From: Bos javanicus
Lineage: Eukaryota > Chordata > Mammalia > Artiodactyla > Bovidae
Length of the DNA stretch: 64,000 nucleotides
Assembly (NCBI RefSeq): GCF_032452875.1
Contig: NC_083868.1
Coordinates: 102,916,537-102,980,536, forward strand
Reading direction: 5' to 3'
Shown: positions 10,601-22,660 of the stretch, piece by piece
How the letters are laid out: each line of letters starts with the position of its first letter
Position numbering within the stretch: the stretch's first letter is position 1
The notes under the pieces: model-generated
What the model was told of the DNA's origin: nothing
Seen by the model: only the letters and a program-made list of their open reading frames with translations
Databases searched by the model: none
Translations under genes and position numbers: made by a program

Positions 10601-11155
10601 CAAAAGGGATTAAAGTGCTGTACTCAATTTGCCAGCATGTCTGGCAAAGTCAGCAGTGGCCACAGGACTGGAAAAGGTCAGCTTGCATTCCAATTAAAGG
10701 CAATGCCAAAGAATGTTCAAACTACTGTAAAATTGCTCTCATTTCACATGCTGGCAAGGTAATGTTCAAAATTCTTCAAGCTAGGCTTCAACTGTATGTG
10801 AACTGAGAATTTCCAGATAAACAAGATAGATTTAGAAAAGGTAGAGGAACCAGAGATCAAATTGCCAACATCCATTGGATCATAGAGAAAGCATGGGAAT
10901 TCCAAAGAAAAAAATCTACTTTTGCTTCATTGACTACACTAAATCTTTGTGGATTACAACAAACTGGAAAATTCTTGAAGAGATGGGAATACCAGACCAT
11001 CTGACCTGCTGCCTGAGAAACTGGTATGCAGGTTAAGAAGCAACAGTTAGAACTGGACATGGAACGACAGACAATGAAAAACTGGGAAAGGAGTACAACT
11101 AAGCTGTATATTGTCACCCTGCTTATTTCACTTCTATGCAGGGTACATCATGAAG
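10601..11155 (+). mobile_element. Old BovB fragment (RT region)
   Basis: Sense BovB RT sequence, from AAGTGCTGTACTCAATTTGC through CAGCAGTGGCCACAGGACTG and GATGGGAATACCAGACCA to GCAGGGTACATCATGA. It has both ends truncated, many substitutions and multiple stops, and it lacks the 3' end. Confidence 0.88.
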
Positions 11156-11520
11156 AATCACAATTTTACCATGTAGTCATTAAATCAAACATTTGGAAAA
11201 CCCTATGAGTTCCCTGGGGCTAACACTTACTTCTGTTACTTACTATATGTGTATATGCCCCGGTTTAACTGGAACAATTCTGATGTACATACACAAAGTC
11301 AGATAAATAATTACTAGCTTCTTTTACTTCTCAAATAGTACTGGTTTGTATGACTTGCTCATCATAGGATTTGTTTAACTTCTTAAAGTTTCAGTTTACT
11401 TAGCTTAAATTAGGATAATTATCATAACTATAACATGACATTGTTGTGAACAGTAAATAATATAGTGCATTTACAGCACTTAATTCATTACGTTGCACAA
11501 AGCAAACCATCAATAACTTC
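11156..11520. other. Anonymous sequence
   Basis: No feature recognised between the old BovB fragment and the next BovB tail. Confidence 0.5.
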
Positions 11521-14466
11521 TCAGTTCAGTTCGGTTGCTCAGTCATGTCCAACTCTTTGTGACCCCATGGGCTGCAGCACTCCAGGCTTCCTTGTCCATC
11601 ACCAGCTCTCAGAGTTTACTCAAACTCATGTCCATCGAGTCAGTGATTCCATCCAACCATATCATCCTCTGTCATCCCCTTCTCCTCCTGCCTTCAATCT
11701 TTCCCAGCATCAGTGTCTTTTCAAATGAGTCAGTTCTTCACATCTGGTGGCCAAAGTGCTGGAGTTTTAGCTTTAGAATCAGTCCTTCCAATGAATACTC
11801 AGGACTGATTTCCTTTAGGATTGAATCTCCTTGCAGTCCAAAGGACTCTCGAGAGTCTTCTCCCAAATCACAGCTCAAAAGCATCAATTCTTCGGAACTC
11901 AGATATCTTTATACTCCAACTCACACATCCATACATGACTACTGTACAAACCATAGCTTTGACTTGAAAGACCTTTGTTGGTAAAGTAATGGCTCTGCTT
12001 CTTAATATGCTGTCTAGGTTGGTCATACCTTTCCTGCAAGGAGCAAGCATCTTCGAATTTCATGGCTGCAGTCAACATCAGCAATGATTTCAGTTCAGTT
12101 CAGTCGCTCAGTCGTGTCTGACTCTTTGCAACCCCATGAACCGCAGCACGCCAGGCCTCCATGTCCATCACCAACTCCCAGAGTACACCCAACCCATGTC
12201 CATTGAGTCGGTGATGCCATCCAACCATCTTATCCTCTGTCCTCCCCTTCTTCTCCTGCCCTCAATCTTTCCCAGCATCAGGGTCTTTTCCAATGAGTCA
12301 ACTCTTCCCATGAGGTGGCCAAAGTATTGGAGTTTCAGCTTTAGCATCAGTCCTTCCAATGATCACCCAGGACTGATCTCCTTTAGGATGGACTGGCTGG
12401 ATCTCCTTGCAGTCCAAGGGACTCTCAAGAGTCTTCTCCAACACCACCGTTCAAAAGCATCAATTCTTCAGCACTCAGCTTTCTTTATAGTCCAACTCTC
12501 GCATCAATACATAAGCCCCCCAAAATAAAGTTTCTATTGTTTCTCCATCCATTTGACAAAAAGTGATGGGACCAGATGCCATGATCTTAGTTTTCTGAAT
12601 GTTGAGTTTTAAGCCAACTTTGTCACTCTCCTCTTTCACTTTCATCAAGAGGCTCTTTAGTTCTTTTCTTTCTGCCATAAGGGTGGTATCATCTGCATAT
12701 CTGAGGTTATTGATATTTCTCCCTGAAGTCTTGATTCCAGCTTGTGCTTTATCCAGACAAGCATTTCTCATGATCTACTCTGCATATAAATTAAATAAGC
12801 AGGGTGGCAATATGCACCTTTGATGTACTCAGAACCAGTCTGTGGTTCCATGTCGAGACTAACTGTTGCTTCTTGACCTGCACGCAGATTTCTCAGGTGG
12901 CAGGTCAGGTGTTTTGGTATTCCATCTCTTTAAGAATTTTCCACAGTTTGTTGTGATCCACATAGTCAAAGGCTTTGGCGTATTCAGTAAAATAGAAGTA
13001 GATGTTTTTCTGGAACTCTCTTAATTTTTTGATGATCCACTGGTATTGGCAATTTGATCTCTGATTCCCCTGCCTTTTCTAAATCCAGCTTGAACATCTG
13101 GAGGTTCCAGGGTTCACGTAATGTTGAAGCCTGACTTGGAGAATTTTTAAACATTACTTTGCTAGTGTGCAAGATGAGTGTAATCATGCAGCAGTTTGAA
13201 CATGCTTAGGCATTGCCTTTCTTTGGGATTGGAATGAAAACTAACCTTTTCCAGTCCTGTGGCCACTGCTGCATTTTCTAGATTTGTTGGCATATTGAGT
13301 GAGGCACTTTCACAACATCATCTTTTAGGATTTGAAATAGCTCAACTGGAATTCCATCACCTCCGCTAGTTTTGTTAATAGCGATGTTTCTTAAGGCCCA
13401 CTTGACTTCACATTCCAGGATGTCTGGCTCTAGGTGAGTGATCACACCATTGTGTTTATCTGGGTCATGAAGATATTTGTTGTATAGTTTTTCTGTGTAT
13501 TGTTGCCACCTCTTCCTAATATCTTCTGCTTCTGTCAGGTCTATACCATCTCTGCTTTATTGTGCTCATCGTTGCATGAAATTTTCCCTTGGTATCTCTT
13601 ATTTTCTTGAAGAGATCTCTAGTCTTTCCCATTCTATTGTTTTCCTCTATTTCTTTGCATTGATCACTGAGGAAGGGTTTCTTATCTCTCCTTGCTTTCT
13701 TTGCAAGTCTTCATTCAAATGGGTATATCGTTCCTTTTCTCCTTTGCCTTTAGCTTCTATACATTTGTCAGCTATTTGTATGGCCTCCTCAGACAATAAT
13801 TTTGCCTTTTTGTACTTCTTTCTCTAGGGAATGTTCTTGGTCACTGCCTCCCGTACAATATCATGAACCTCCATCCATAGTGCTTCAGGCACTCTATCAG
13901 ATCTAATCCCTTAAATCTGTTTGTCACTTCCACTGTGTAATCATAAGGGATTTGATTTAGGTCATACCTGAATGGTCTAGTTGTTTCCCCTACTTTCTTC
14001 CATTTAAGTCTGAATTTGGCAATAAGGAGTTGATAATCTGAGCCACAGTCAGCTCCTGGTCTTGTTTTTGCTGACTGTATAGAACGTTTCCATCTTTGGC
14101 TGCAAAGAACATAATCAATCTGATTTCAGTATTGACCATCTGGTGATGTCCCTGTGTAGTCTTCTCTTGTGTTGTTGGAAGAGGATGTTTGCTATGACCA
14201 GTGCATTCTCTTGGCAAAACTCTATTAGCCTTGCCCTGCTTCATTTTGTACTCCAAGGCCAAATTTTCCTGTTATTCCAGGTATCTCTTGATTTCCTACT
14301 TTTGCATCCAGTCCCGTATAATGAAAAGGACATCTTTTGGGGGTGTTAGTTCTAGAAGGTCTTGTAGATCTTCGTAGAACCTTCAACTTCAGCTTCTTCA
14401 GCAGTACTTGTCAGGGCCTAGACTTGGATAATGTGATGTTGAATGGTTTGCCTTGGAAACAAACAG
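11521..14466 (-). mobile_element. BovB LINE, 5'-truncated, with nested copy
   Basis: Antisense BovB from its 3' tail (TCAGTTCAGTTCGG) to inside the endonuclease domain (ends CCTTGGAAACAAACAGA). It carries a nested BovB 3' end at 12091-12513: the outer element stops at GCAATGATTT and resumes at AGCCCCCCAAAATAAAG, about 3 bp short of continuity. The RT and endonuclease frames are broken throughout (for example the YADD region at 12475-12771 is readable, then frameshifted). Confidence 0.93.
12091..12513 (-). mobile_element. Nested BovB 3' end
   Basis: A 423-bp BovB 3' end in the same orientation as its host BovB. It starts at the CAGTTCAGTTCAGTCGCTCA tail and ends at CGCATCAATACATA. No clear target duplication is seen; about 3 bp of the host appear lost at the junction. 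Confidence 0.85.
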
Positions 14467-15904
14467 ATGCTAGTTATTTTAATTTAATCATTACTAAAAA
14501 TAATACCAAATATTCAGTTGATTCAGTTAGAATGACAATTATCTTGATGATTTATAAACATAATTTTTAAGAATATTGACATATATATATATACACACAC
14601 ATAAGCCAGTAGTTGTAAAATGTTCTTTTTCTCTCTTTCCTCTCTCATTCTCATGCATGTGCACACTCACACATACACAAAATCTGTGAGAAATTATCTT
14701 CTAGTGACTTTATGGATTGAATATTATTCTAATAAATAGTAAGATTCATTCTTACCTTACAGTTGATTGCTTAAATATATGTAGCTCTGCAAAATAATAT
14801 AATTCATGAAATAGAAACAAGTGATCAAATTACAGTGATGCAAGATTTCTAATATGTTTCCTCAAATACAAAATAAACTCTTCAATAAAAGCAACGTATA
14901 GCCTGTAGTGATTTTTAAAGGTATTTAATGAGACTCTTTGGCTTTTTCATAAATGATATCATACAAAGATTTCCTAAACCCAAACTCATAAAAATGTTAG
15001 CTTTAGCATGATGCTTTATATGTTCCAGTACAAAGATAACTTTTGGATTTGTGAAGACAGTAATACATATCCAGTCAGGAATATCAGCTAATAAAAATGT
15101 TAATATAAAGTAATATACAAAATTTGAAAATTTTTACAGAAAAATATCTGAGCGTTATATTAATGTTCCAGTTCTATTTGTTTTGAGTTGCTGTTCTAAT
15201 TAAATTTAACATTTTCTTACAAAGCCTCAGAATATTCAAGAACACTCTGACCTCTCTAGAAGCTAGAATCCATGCCAGGTACAATACTTCTGCTTCTTCA
15301 CAGTTTCATTAGAATTTTAGCATTTCTGAAGAAGATTCGGATAATATTCTCAACAGATGTTGGACAAAATTATTTTTATAGAGTTCATTCCATTGACATT
15401 ACTCTTATGAGACTTCCAAAACACAGAAGATAAGTCAGTGTTCCTTTTTTAGGAGCTTGCAAATGTCATGACCAAAACATAAAATGAAGTGCCTCCTAAT
15501 TTGAAACATCCCTAGTCTCATGTGTAGCAGTCAGCTCAGGTCTTTTAGGTGAAGTTAGATAGCAGTTTCACTGGATAGTGTTATAGGCATGCCACCAGTG
15601 AGAGCATACATGAAAGTATGTACCTTGAGTCTAAGGAGTTGGGCAGGAGAATTTTAGTTTCCTCTTCTCCAACTTGCCAAAGCTGCTGGAAAAAAAAAAG
15701 TGAGTCTTGCAGAAATGAGCCAGAGATAGCTCTAGAGATAGTACAAAGAAGACAGGTTACAAAAGAGAAGTGCAAAATAAAGTTTCCCTTTATTTGAGAT
15801 GTTTTGGGGATACGGAAAAAAATGTTAAAATGTGGACCCAGCAGGATTAGCCATTCTTCCTCCTTCTTTTTCATTATTCCTCTCTCCAGAGGCGAATCCA
15901 TTTC
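14467..15904. other. Anonymous AT-rich sequence
   Basis: Contains short (TA)n/(CA)n tracts at about 14581-14602 and CA-rich sequence near 14653-14680; no gene. The minus open frame at 15581-15901 (106 codons) has no recognisable domain. Confidence 0.5.
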
Positions 15905-16235
15905 CTTGCCTTTCCCTTCTAGAGGCTGCCTGCATTTCTTGGAACATGGCTACTTCCTCTAACTCAAAGCTACTGAGGACCAAGGCTAAGATTTTCTGAC
16001 ATCATATGGCTCTGATGCTGAGCCTATGCCTCCTTCTTCTACTTTTAAAGGACCCTTGCCAATATATGATGGCAACCTGGATAATTCAGGATACTATCCT
16101 TTTTCTAAAGTTATCTGATTTAAAATTTTGATTCCATTGCCATCCTTAATACTTCATTACCATGTAACATAACATATACAAAGGTTTCTGGGATAAGGAC
16201 CTAGACACAATATGGGATCCATTATTTTGCCTAGC
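15905..16235 (-). mobile_element. MaLR-type LTR fragment (MLT1-like)
   Basis: Antisense LTR blocks: CTTCTAGAGGCTGCCTGCAT, CTTTTAAAGGACCCTTG, GATAATTCAGGATA, and the terminal CCATTATTTTGCCTAGCA. The next BovB begins immediately afterwards. The subfamily name is tentative. Confidence 0.6.
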
Positions 16236-16237
16236 AT

Positions 16238-17870
16238 CAGTTCAGTTCAGTTCAGTTGGTCAATCGTGTCCGACTATTTGCGACCCCATGGACTGCAGCA
16301 CGCCAGACCTCCCTGTCCATCATCAACTCCTGGAGTTTACTCAAATTCATGTCCATTGAGTCAGTCATGCCATCCAACCATCTCATCTTCTGTCATCCCC
16401 TTCTTCTCCTGCCTTCAATCTTTCCCAGCATCAGAGACTTTTCAAAAGAGTCAGTTCTTCACATCAGGTGGCCAAAGTATTGGAGTTTCAACTTCAACAT
16501 CAGTCTTTCCAATGAACACTCAGGACTGATCTCCTTTAGGATGGACTGGTTGGATCTCCTTGCAGTCCAATGGGACTCTCAAGAGTCTTCTCCAACACCA
16601 CAGTTCAAAAGCATCAATTCTTTGGCGCTCAGCTTTCTTCACAGTCCAACTCTCACATCTATACATGATTACTGGAAAAACCATAACTTTGACTAAACAG
16701 ATCTTTTTTGGCAAATATGTCTCTGCTTTTTAATATGCTTTCTAGGTTGGTAATTGCTTTTATTCCAAGGAGCAAGGGTACAGTCACCATCTGCAGTGAT
16801 TTTGGAGACCCACAAAATAAAATCTTTCACAGTTTCCATTGTTTCCCCATCTATTTGCCATGAAGTGATGGGATCAGATGCCATGATCTTAGTTTTCTGA
16901 ATGTTGAGTTTTAAGTCAGTTTTTTTCACTCTCCTCTTTCACTTTCATCAATAGACTCTTTAGTTCTTCTTCCCTTTCTGCCATTAGGGTGGTGTCACCT
17001 GCATATCTGAGGTTATTGATATTTCTCTTGACAATCTTGATTCCAGCTTGTGCTTCTTCCAGCCCAGTACTTCTCATGATGTGCTCTGCATAGAAGTTAA
17101 ATAATCAGCATGACAATATACAGCCTTGACATACTCCTTTTCCTATCTGGAATCAGTCTGTGGTTCCATGTCCAGTTCTAACTGTTGCTTCTTGAACTGC
17201 ATATAGATTTCTCAGGAGGCAGGTAAAGTGGCCTGATATTTCCATCTCTTTAAGAATTTTCCAGTTTGTTGTGATCCACACAAAGTCTTTAGCATAGTCA
17301 GTGAAGCAGAAATAGATGCATTTCTTGAATTCTCTTGCCTTTTTTATGATCCAGCAGATGTTGGCAATTTGATCTCTGGTTCCTCTGCCTTTTCTAAATC
17401 CAGTTTGAACATGTGGATGTTCTCTGTTCACATTCTGTTGAAGCCTAGCTTGAAGAATTTTGAGCATTATTTTGCTAGCATGTGAGATGAGTACAATTGT
17501 GTGATAGTTTGAACATTCTTTGGCATTGCCTTTCTTTGGGATTGAAATGACAACTGACCTTTTCCAGTCCTGTGGCCACTGCTGATTTTTCCGTTTGCTG
17601 GCATATTAAGTTCAGCACTTTCACAGCATCACCATTTAATATTTGAAATAGCTCATCTGGAATTCCATCACCTCCACTAGCTTTGTTCATAGTGATACTT
17701 CCTAAGGCCCACTTAACTTCGTATTCTAGAATCATATTCACAATCTAGAATGTCTGGCTCTAGGTGAGTGATCACACCATTGTCTTTATCTGGGTCATGA
17801 TGATCTTTTTTGTATAGTTATGTGTATTGTTGCCACCTCTTCTTAATATCTTCTGCTCCTGTGGTCTATG
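16238..17870 (-). mobile_element. BovB LINE, 5'-truncated
   Basis: Antisense, from the CAGTTCAGTTCAGTTCAG tail through the 3' UTR and RT (frames readable at 17153-17467 and 17475-17741) to near TCTTCTGCTCCTG. There are several frameshifts and an in-frame stop in the RT region. It inserted at or into the end of the MaLR-like LTR. Confidence 0.93.
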
Positions 17871-18021
17871 ATTAGGGAAATTGTTTAGAGGAAGATGCAA
17901 GTTCAGGAGGAACTGGGTTTCTGTCAGTCAAGCAAAATTGGGACTGTAAAAGAGGAACTTCTATCTTCTAAAAGGCAGAGTAAAATTGGGAAAATGGAAA
18001 AAGTGAAATCACAGTTATTAC

Positions 18022-18382
18022 GTTCAGTTCAGTTCAGTCACTTAGTCATGTCCAACTCTTTGTGACCCCATGGACTTCAGCAGGTCAGGCTTCCCTGTCC
18101 ATCACCAACTTCCGAAGCTTCCTCAAACTCAAGTCCATAGAGTTAGTGATAGCATCCGATCATCTCATCTTCTGTCGTCTCCTTCTCCAGCTGCCTTCTA
18201 TCTTTCTCAGCGTGAGATCTTTTCCAATGAGTCAGTTATTCACATCAGGTGGGCAAAGTATTGCAGATTCAGCTTTAGCATCGGTCCTACCAATGAATAT
18301 TCAGAACTGGTTTTATTTAGGATTCACTGGTTTGATCTCCTTGCAGTCAAAGGAACTGGTATGATCCCCTTGAAGTCCAAAC
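18022..18382 (-). mobile_element. Short BovB 3' end
   Basis: A 361-bp antisense BovB 3' end. Its 5' boundary has a small internal duplication (GATCTCCTTGCAGTC then GATCCCCTTGAAGTC, 29 bp apart). Confidence 0.88.
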
Positions 18383-18634
18383 ATTAAAGTGAGTACCTAA
18401 GTCAACACAATTCTACCTGCATACAGTGACCTCTGCAGCCTGATTGCTGAGTAGAAGTTAAATAACTTCCTCCAGCTTAAGTTAAATATCTTTGAGATAC
18501 CGAAGTTAAATGTGCAGCTAATTTCAGGAGTTTGAGTGGTAGATTAGGAATATTTAAATGAGGAAGTCTTCTAGAAATAAAAGACAGAAACTAGTATCTT
18601 AATAATTTCACATTAGGCATCAATTCAGTTCAGT

Positions 18635-18895
18635 TCAGCTGCTCAGTCGTGTCCGACTGTTTGCGACCCCATGAATCGCAGCACGCCAGGCCTCCCTGTC
18701 CATCACCAACTCCGGGAGTTCACACAGACTCACATCCATCGAGTCAGTGATACCATCCAGCCATCTCATCCTCTGTCGTCCCCTTCTCCTCCTGCCGCCA
18801 GTCCCTCCCAACATCAGAGTCTTTTCCAATGAGTCAATTCCTCTCATGAGGTGGCCAAAGTACTGGAGTTTCAGCTTTAGCATCATTCCTTCCAA
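18635..18895 (-). pseudogene. BovB ORF2 C-terminal tail fragment
   Basis: 86 codons of the ORF2 C-terminus, including the arginine-rich segment GGRRRRGRQRMRWLDG and the terminal REAWRAAIHG stretch. It is out of frame with the RT frame upstream. Confidence 0.8.
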
Positions 18896-19134
18896 AGAAA
18901 TCCCAGGGATGATCTCCTTCAGAATGGACTGCGTGGATCTCCTTGCAGTCTAAGGGACTCTCAAGAGTCTTCTCCAACACCAGAGTTCAAAAATATCAAT
19001 GCTTTAGTGCTCAGCCTTCTTCACAGTCCAACTCTCACATCCATACATAACCACAGGAAAAACAATAGCCTTGACTAGACGGAACTTTGTTGGCAAAGTA
19101 ATGTCTCTGCTTTTCAATATGCTATCTAGGTTGG

Positions 19135-20610
19135 TCATAACTTTGCTTCCAAGGAGTAAGCGTCTTTAATTTCATGGCTGCAGTCACCATCTTCGGTGAT
19201 TTTGGAGCCCAGAAAAATAAAGTCTGACACTGTTTCCACTGTTTCCCTATCTATTCCCCATGAAGTGATGGGACTGGATGCCATGATCTTCGTTGTCTGA
19301 ATGTTGAGCTTTAGGCCAACTTTTTCACTCTCCACTTTCACTTTCATCAAGAGGCTTTTGAGTTCCTCCTCACTTTCTGCCATAAGGGGGGTGTCATCTG
19401 CATATATGAGGTTATTGATATTTCTCCCAACAATCTTGATTCCAGCTTGTGCTTCTTCTAGCCCAGCGTTTCTCATTATGTACTCTGCATATAAGTTAAA
19501 TAAGCAGGGTGACAATATACAGTCTTGACGTACTCCTTTTCCTATTTGGAAACAGTCTGTTGTTCCATGTCCAGTTCTAACTGTTGCTTCCTGACCTGCA
19601 TACGGATTTCTCAAGAGGCGAATCAGGTGGTCTGGTATTCCCATCTCTTCCAGAATTTCCCACAGTTTATTGTGATCCACACAGTCAAAGGCTTTGGCAT
19701 AGTCAATAAAGCAGACATAGATGTTTTTCGGGAACTTTCTTGCTTTTTTGATGATCCAGTGGATGTTGGCATTTTGATCTCTGGTTCCTCTGTCTTTTCT
19801 AAAACCAGCTTGGACATAAGGAAGTTCACAGTTCACATATTGCTGAAGCCTGGCTTGGAGAATTTTGACCATTATTTTACTAGCGTATGAGATGAGTGCA
19901 ATTGTGCAGTAGTTTGAGCGCTCTTTGGCATTGCCTTTCTTTGGGATTGGAATGAAAACTGACCTTTTCCAGTCCTGTGGCCACTGCTGAGTTTTCCAAA
20001 TTTGCTGACATATTGAGTGCAGCACTTTCACAGAATCATCTTTCAGGATTTGAAATAGGTCAACTGGAATTCCATCACCTCCAATAGATTTGTTTGTAGT
20101 GATGCTTTCTAAGGCCCACTTGACTTCACATTCCAGGTCTGACTCTAGTTCAGTGATCACACCATCATGATTATCTGGGATGTGAAGATCTTTGTTATAC
20201 AGTTCTTCTGGGTATTCTTGCCATCTCTTCTTAATATCTACTGCTTCTGTTAGGTCCATACCATTTCTGTCCATTATCGAACCCATCTTTGCATGAAATG
20301 TTCCCGTGGTATCTCTAATTTTCTTGAAGAGATCCCTAGCCTTTTCCATTCTGTTGTTTTCCTCTATTTCTTTGCATTGATTGCTGACAAAGGCTTTCTT
20401 ATTTCTTCTTGCTATTCTTTGGAACTCTGCATTCAGATGCTTATATCTTTCCTTTTCTCCTTTGCTTTTTGCTTCTCTTCTTTTCACAGCTATTTGTAAG
20501 GCCTCTCCAGTCAGCCATTTTGCTTTTTTGCATTTCTTTTCCATGGGGACGGTCTTGATCCCTGTTTCCTGTACAATGTCACGAACCTCAGTCCATAGTT
20601 CATCAGGCAC
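19135..20610 (-). pseudogene. BovB ORF2 reverse transcriptase, 491 codons
   Basis: The longest open frame in the window. It runs from the post-endonuclease linker (MPDELWTEVRD) through the fingers (WALESITTNKSIGGDGIP), the palm motif with FIDYAKAFD, RQDCILSPCLFNLYAEYIM, and the catalytic YADD box at residues 403-406, into the thumb. In an RTE-clade LINE this domain reverse-transcribes the element RNA at a nicked target. RQDC replaces the RQGC seen at 58441-58480. The Met is internal to ORF2, and the endonuclease lies in another frame (20511-21218) after a 4-bp shortfall, so the full protein cannot be made without frameshifting. Confidence 0.9.
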
Positions 20611-21218
20611 TCTATCAGATCTAGACCCTTAAATCTATTTCCCACTTCCACCGTATAATCATAAGGGATTTGATTTAGGTCATATCTGAATGGTCTAGTG
20701 GTTTTCCCTACTTTCTTCAATTTAAGTCTGAATTTGACAAAAAGGAGTTCATGGTCTGAGCCACAGTCAGCTCCTGGTCTTGTTTTCGCTGACTGTATAG
20801 AGCTTCTCCATCTTTGGCTGCAAAGAATATAATCAATCTGATTTCGGTGTTGACCATCTGGTGATGTCCATGTGTAGAGTCTTCTCTTGTGTTGTTGGAA
20901 GAGGGTGTTTGCTATGACCAGTGCATTTTCTTGGCAAAACTCTGTTAGTCTTTGCCCTGCTTCATTCCGTATTCCAAGGCCAAATTTGCCTGTTTCTCCA
21001 GGTGTTTCTTGACTCCCTACTTTTGCATTCCAGTTCCTTATAATGAAAAGGACATCTTTTTTGGGTGTTAGTTCTAAAAGGTCTTGTAGGTCTTCATAGA
21101 ACCATTCAATTTCAGCTTCTTCAGCCTTACTGGTTGGGGCATAGACTTGGATTACTGTGATATTGAATGGTTTGCCTTGGAAACGAACAGAGATCATTCT
21201 GTCATTTTGAGATTGCAT
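20511..21218 (-). pseudogene. BovB endonuclease (APE-like) fragment
   Basis: 235 codons of the AP-endonuclease-like domain that nicks target DNA. TVIQVYAPTS and the C-terminal GADCGSDHELLFVKF (catalytic SDH) are present. The central Asp motif, GDWSA in the copy at 56858, here reads RNWNA (residues 61-65), so the catalytic Asp is Asn and Gly is Arg. The last 35 or so residues are out of frame. The N-terminal part of the domain lies in the next frame at 21323-21781. Confidence 0.88.
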
Positions 21219-21322
21219 CCAAGTACTGCATTTCGGACTCTTTTGTTGACCATGATGGCTACTCCATTTCTTCTGAGGGATTCCTGCCCACAGCAGTAGA
21301 TATAATGGTCATCTGAGTTAAT

Positions 21323-21781
21323 TCACCCATTCCAGTCCATTTTAGTGCTGATTCCTAGAATGTTGACATTCACTCTTGCCATCTCTTGTTTGACCACTTC
21401 CAGTTTGCCTTGATTCATGGACCTGACATTCCAGGTTCCTATGCAATATTGGTCTTTACAGCATCGGACCTTGCTTCTATCACCAGTCACATCCACAACT
21501 GGGTATTGTCTTTGCTTTGGCTTCATCCCTTCATTCTTTCTGGAGTTATTTCTCCACTGATCTCCAGTAGCATATTGGGCACCTACTGACCTGGGGAGTT
21601 CCTCTTTCAGTATCCTATCATTTTGCCTTTTCATACTGTTCATGGGGTTCTCAAGGCAAGAATACTGAAGTGGTTTGCCATTCCCTTCTCCAGTGGACCA
21701 CATTCTGTCAGATCTCTCCACCATGACCCGCCCGTCTTGCATTGCCCCATGGGCATGGCTTAGTTTCATTGAGTTAAACAA
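21323..21781 (-). pseudogene. BovB ORF2 N-terminal fragment
   Basis: 152-codon frame that includes the endonuclease start (CIGTWNVRSMNQGKLEVVKQ). It is cut by a frameshift just after NILGIS, before the second catalytic segment. The preceding residues resemble the Bov-A body (GKPLQYSCLENPM), reflecting sequence shared between BovB and Bov-A SINEs. Confidence 0.8.
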
Positions 21782-22033
21782 GGCTGTGGTCCTAGTATGA
21801 TTAGATTGACTCGTTTTCTGTATGATTTCAGTGTGTCTGCCCTCTGATGCCCTCTTGCAACACCAATCGTCTTACTTGGGTTTCTCTTTCCTTGTGCGTG
21901 GGGTATCTCTTCACGGCTGCTCCAGCAAAGCGCCCTTCCTGACCTTCAATGTGGATAGCTCCTCTAGGCCCTCCTGCGCCCCCGCAGCCACAGCTCCTTG
22001 GACATCGGGTTGGTTCTCCTGGCCTCTGCCTGT

Positions 22034-22190
22034 GGCCTCGGGCGTGGGTTGCTCCTCCTGGCCGCCGCCCCTGGCCTCGGGCTTGGGGCGTGTGGTAGCT
22101 CCTCCCAGCTGCCGCCCCTGGCCTCGGGCTTGGGGCATGGGGTAGCTCCTCCCAGCCGCTGCCCCTGACCTCGGATGCGGGGTGGGCATA
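22034..22190 (-). repeat. GC-rich tandem repeats in BovB 5' region
   Basis: Units starting GGCCTCGGG at 22034 (39 bp), 22073 (47 bp) and 22120 (47 bp), plus a partial GACCTCGGA unit at 22167. The AT-rich flank begins abruptly at about 22191. The position matches the 5' UTR or promoter of an RTE element. Confidence 0.85.
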
Positions 22191-22660
22191 ATATACCTTA
22201 TATTATTATTATAATGTTTACATACTTTTTTTACCAATGATAACTTTCAAAGCAGTAACCAACTCTTTTTCATCTTAATTCTCTCTTACAATGTCAGGAC
22301 AATAATCATTCACATGAAATAGATACTGTAATAGTCTAAGTTGCCCACACACTTTATTTATTTACCCTCTGCAATCACATTTTTGTTTGCTCTTTTTACA
22401 TTTCAGGTGGTTTATAAATACATATTCACCTCACTTTTAACCACAAGTTTCTGAAGATAGTTATCTCTAAATATAAGAATTTCAGGACAGAAAGGCGAGG
22501 TGATAGAAAACTTGTAAAGCCATTACGGTATTTGATGATAAAAAGAATTTTCAGCATTTACTTACTCATGATTATCAGGTCATTTCTTATTTTAGCTGTT
22601 CCTAAAGTTTATTGTCCGTTAACTAAACTTTTCAAATTTGAAAAATCATACATTTACTGT
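22191..22660. other. AT-rich spacer between two BovB copies
   Basis: 470 bp with no recognised feature, separating two head-to-head BovB elements. Confidence 0.6.

Larger units (their letters stand above)
18624..22190 (-). mobile_element. Full-length or near full-length BovB LINE
   Basis: Minus-strand BovB of about 3.57 kb: 3' tail (18624), 3' UTR, RT (19135-20610), endonuclease (20511-21218 plus an N-terminal part to 21781), and a GC-rich 5' region with tandem repeats (22034-22190). Most copies here are 5'-truncated, so retention of the 5' region is notable. The ORF is broken by at least two frameshifts: a 4-bp shortfall near 20610 compared with the copies at 22661 and 56858 (GATAGAG against GATAGATAGAG), and a small deletion near 21350. 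The target duplication is not obvious. Confidence 0.93.

Noticed and set aside
21911..22237. 108-codon minus frame rich in G, P and Q
   Set aside because: Lies in the GC-rich tandem repeats of the BovB 5' region; no domain and no independent support.
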